A stretch of DNA of 64,000 nt from Nocardioides rubriscoriae (GTDB lineage Bacteria > Actinomycetota > Actinomycetes > Propionibacteriales > Nocardioidaceae): the NCBI RefSeq assembly GCF_008087085.1, contig NZ_VIYJ01000013.1:25375-89374 (forward strand). Direction: 5' to 3'. Position 1 is the stretch's first letter. Every line of letters starts with the position of its first letter. Shown here one piece after another: positions 62,814 through 64,000 of the stretch. Under the pieces are notes generated by a model. That model saw only the letters and a list, made by a program, of their open reading frames with translations. It did no database searches and had not been told where the DNA came from. The translations under genes and the position numbers were made by a program.

Positions 62814-63683
62814 TCAGCGAGCCTCGGTCTCCACGGGGGACAAGGCGAAGATGCAGGTCTGGGGGTTGTATCCCTCCAAAGTCGCGGTGAAACGGAACAG
62901 GCCGCCTACGTCAAGAGATTCTGGCTGGTTCTTCCCGGTCAGACCGAAGTCGTAGTAGTTGACGTCCTCATACCGAAGGATTGCTCCCTGCGTTGTGTTC
63001 GGCCCATCGTCACCAGGCCCGAGAAGGTAGTCGAAGCGCGTGTCGAAGTTGCCGTGGGGTGCGATGTTCACGACAGTCCCGTCGAAGAGGATCTTGTCGC
63101 CCTCGTGCGCCTTGGCAAAGGCTGCGGAGCCCTTAGCGCACTCGTCTTCGCTAAGCAGCGCCTCGAACTCCGGCGTGTTCTTGGCAGTGATGACAGCTGG
63201 TTCGGGCGCAGGTGTGGGCGGAGCAGTCGGCGTCTTCGTGGAAGATGCCGCCGGCGGCGATGCTGAGGGCTCTGTGTTCGACGCTGCGGTCTCGTTGGTG
63301 GCGACGGGGTCCTTCGTATCTTCGTCGTCGCCACTCGTGGCCACAGTCAAGACGACGACCAGTGCAATGAGGGCAACAGCGATACCACCAGTTACGGCTA
63401 TGACCGTGCGTTGGGTCGCGGGTGCGAGGGCGTGAAATGCTGCGGTTAACTTGGTGAAGGGTGACTGGGGTTGAATCTTTCGAAAGGTCAGTTCGGTCCG
63501 CAGTGGCCCTGACTGCTGCTCGATAAGCTCCCAGCCGTCACTCGTAAGCTCCGCGATCTTGGCGGCTTCCCGGCCCCTCACCACCTTGACGGTGTTGTGC
63601 ATGTACTTGATCGGCCTAGGCGGGCCGGACCGGGGCGTCCTGGTAGGGGACCATTGGGGCGGAGGCGGCAGAGGCGTTGACAC
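62814..63683 (-). CDS. DUF4839 domain membrane-anchored protein
   Basis: A 289-residue protein: a Pro-rich N-terminus, a small cytoplasmic alpha/beta module (~30-70, VKVVRGREAAKIAELTSDGW), a membrane helix (~92-117), an acidic then Pro/Thr/Ala linker (~118-166) and a C-terminal DUF4839 domain with EFEALLSEDECAKGSAAFAK, FDGTVVNIAPHGNFDTRFDY and LDVGGLFRFTATLEGYNPQT, ending PVETEAR. The outer domain is of unknown function. GTG start. Convergent with the wHTH-DUF732 gene. Confidence 0.82.
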   Translation of the reverse strand: MSTPLPPPPQWSPTRTPRSGPPRPIKYMHNTVKVVRGREAAKIAELTSDGWELIEQQSGPLRTELTFRKIQPQSPFTKLTAAFHALAPATQRTVIAVTGGIAVALIALVVVLTVATSGDDEDTKDPVATNETAASNTEPSASPPAASSTKTPTAPPTPAPEPAVITAKNTPEFEALLSEDECAKGSAAFAKAHEGDKILFDGTVVNIAPHGNFDTRFDYLLGPGDDGPNTTQGAILRYEDVNYYDFGLTGKNQPESLDVGGLFRFTATLEGYNPQTCIFALSPVETEAR

Positions 63684-63789
63684 GTTGGAAACGTAACAGT
63701 GGAACTGCTAGCTGAAGCAGAGTTCGTTCCACAGCGACCGGTCTTCCGCCGAAGGCCCCGCGTCGGCGAGCGCAGGTTCGTGCCGCTGG

Positions 63790-64000
63790 TGAATCCCCCG
63801 GGTTTCGTGGAGGCTCTGGTGTGTCCTGGGTTCCACGGCGTCTGAGTTTCTGGATTCTGGTGCCTGACACCACGAGGAACAGATGGGACGACATGGCTAC
63901 TCAGCCGAGTTCAGAGGCAAGGTCCTCGACTTGCTCGCTGCAGGACGCAGCGTCGCGAGCGTGGCGCACGACCTCGACCTCAGCGACCAGACGATCTACA
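63790..64000 (+). mobile_element. Left end of an IS3-family insertion sequence (incomplete)
   Basis: The OrfA start at 63883 is preceded by ~95 bp of non-coding DNA; TGAATCCCCCGGGTTTCGTG at 63790 looks like an IS3-type terminal sequence, but the other end lies beyond the window, so the boundary is a guess. Confidence 0.5.
63883..64000 (+). CDS. IS3-family transposase OrfA, N-terminal part (3' end outside window)
   Basis: The first 39 codons: MGRHGYSAEFRGKVLDLLAA, then GRSVASVAHDLDLSDQTIY. This is the HTH_Tnp_1 domain that begins OrfA of IS3-group elements and binds the terminal repeats; OrfAB would be made by frameshifting further on. The sequence looks intact to the window edge. The fossil at 21.4 kb is a later segment of a related OrfA type. 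Confidence 0.85.
   Translation, partial: MGRHGYSAEFRGKVLDLLAAGRSVASVAHDLDLSDQTIY

Overview
The window is about 64 kb of very GC-rich chromosomal DNA from an actinobacterium, most likely a member of Nocardioidaceae (Nocardioides-like). The reasons are the strong G/C third-position bias, frequent GTG starts, many ATGA/GTGA gene overlaps, a bacterial proteasome activator (Bpa), several families typical of actinobacteria (DUF5926, DUF4446, DUF6457, DUF4396, DUF4839) and REP-like elements of the GGTTGAGGTGCGAGC type. The genus call is inference; the class call is firm.

Layout. 1-6.5 kb: the 3' end of an HMG-CoA lyase gene, trmL, a secreted protein, an HNH/excalibur lipoprotein, a chimeric gene relic, glutathione-independent formaldehyde dehydrogenase and a methyltransferase. 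6.5-13.2 kb: tRNA-Gly, a YjbR-like protein, and a MarR-regulated molybdopterin oxidoreductase module enclosed by a 51-bp direct repeat, then a fused double acyl-CoA dehydrogenase. 13.4-18.7 kb: three sulfotransferase-like paralogues with a companion lacking the PAPS loop, and an EcsC protein. 18.7-23.2 kb: aat, a lipoprotein, and a rhodanese/DUF4396/thioredoxin-like group around a CsoR/CstR-type palindrome, with an IS3 fossil. 23.4-31.9 kb: Fpg/Nei glycosylase, GDPD, DUF5926, PAP2, an epimerase, a cyclic-nucleotide-binding protein paired with an adenylate cyclase, and arginine deiminase. 32-42.4 kb: an MFS exporter and the complete kdpFABCDE potassium system with a divergent KdpD-like membrane protein. 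42.4-54.8 kb: a haloacetate dehalogenase-like hydrolase, a PAP2-diacylglycerol kinase fusion, serS with two HAD phosphatases and a GNAT, bpa, a quinone oxidoreductase-DUF6457-mobA run, a nitrilase and a biotin carrier protein. 54.8-61.3 kb: two tRNA-Ser genes, membrane proteins, a small secreted Cys peptide next to an HTH regulator, GTP-dependent PEP carboxykinase and tRNA-Arg. 61.3-64 kb: lower-GC accessory DNA with two membrane-anchored proteins (wHTH-TM-DUF732 and DUF4839), an excalibur relic and the start of an IS3-family transposase.

How it fits together. Most genes are housekeeping or central metabolism. MobA (51.9 kb) makes the dinucleotide form of the molybdenum cofactor that the oxidoreductase at 8-10.5 kb would need. 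KdpDE probably acts on 11-bp direct repeats in front of kdpF. The rhodanese group looks like a sulfane-sulfur or copper response. The least understood parts are the MarR/Mo-oxidoreductase/helical-protein module, the sulfotransferase cluster, the peptide-regulator pair near 57.8 kb and the wHTH-TM-DUF732 protein downstream of tRNA-Arg.
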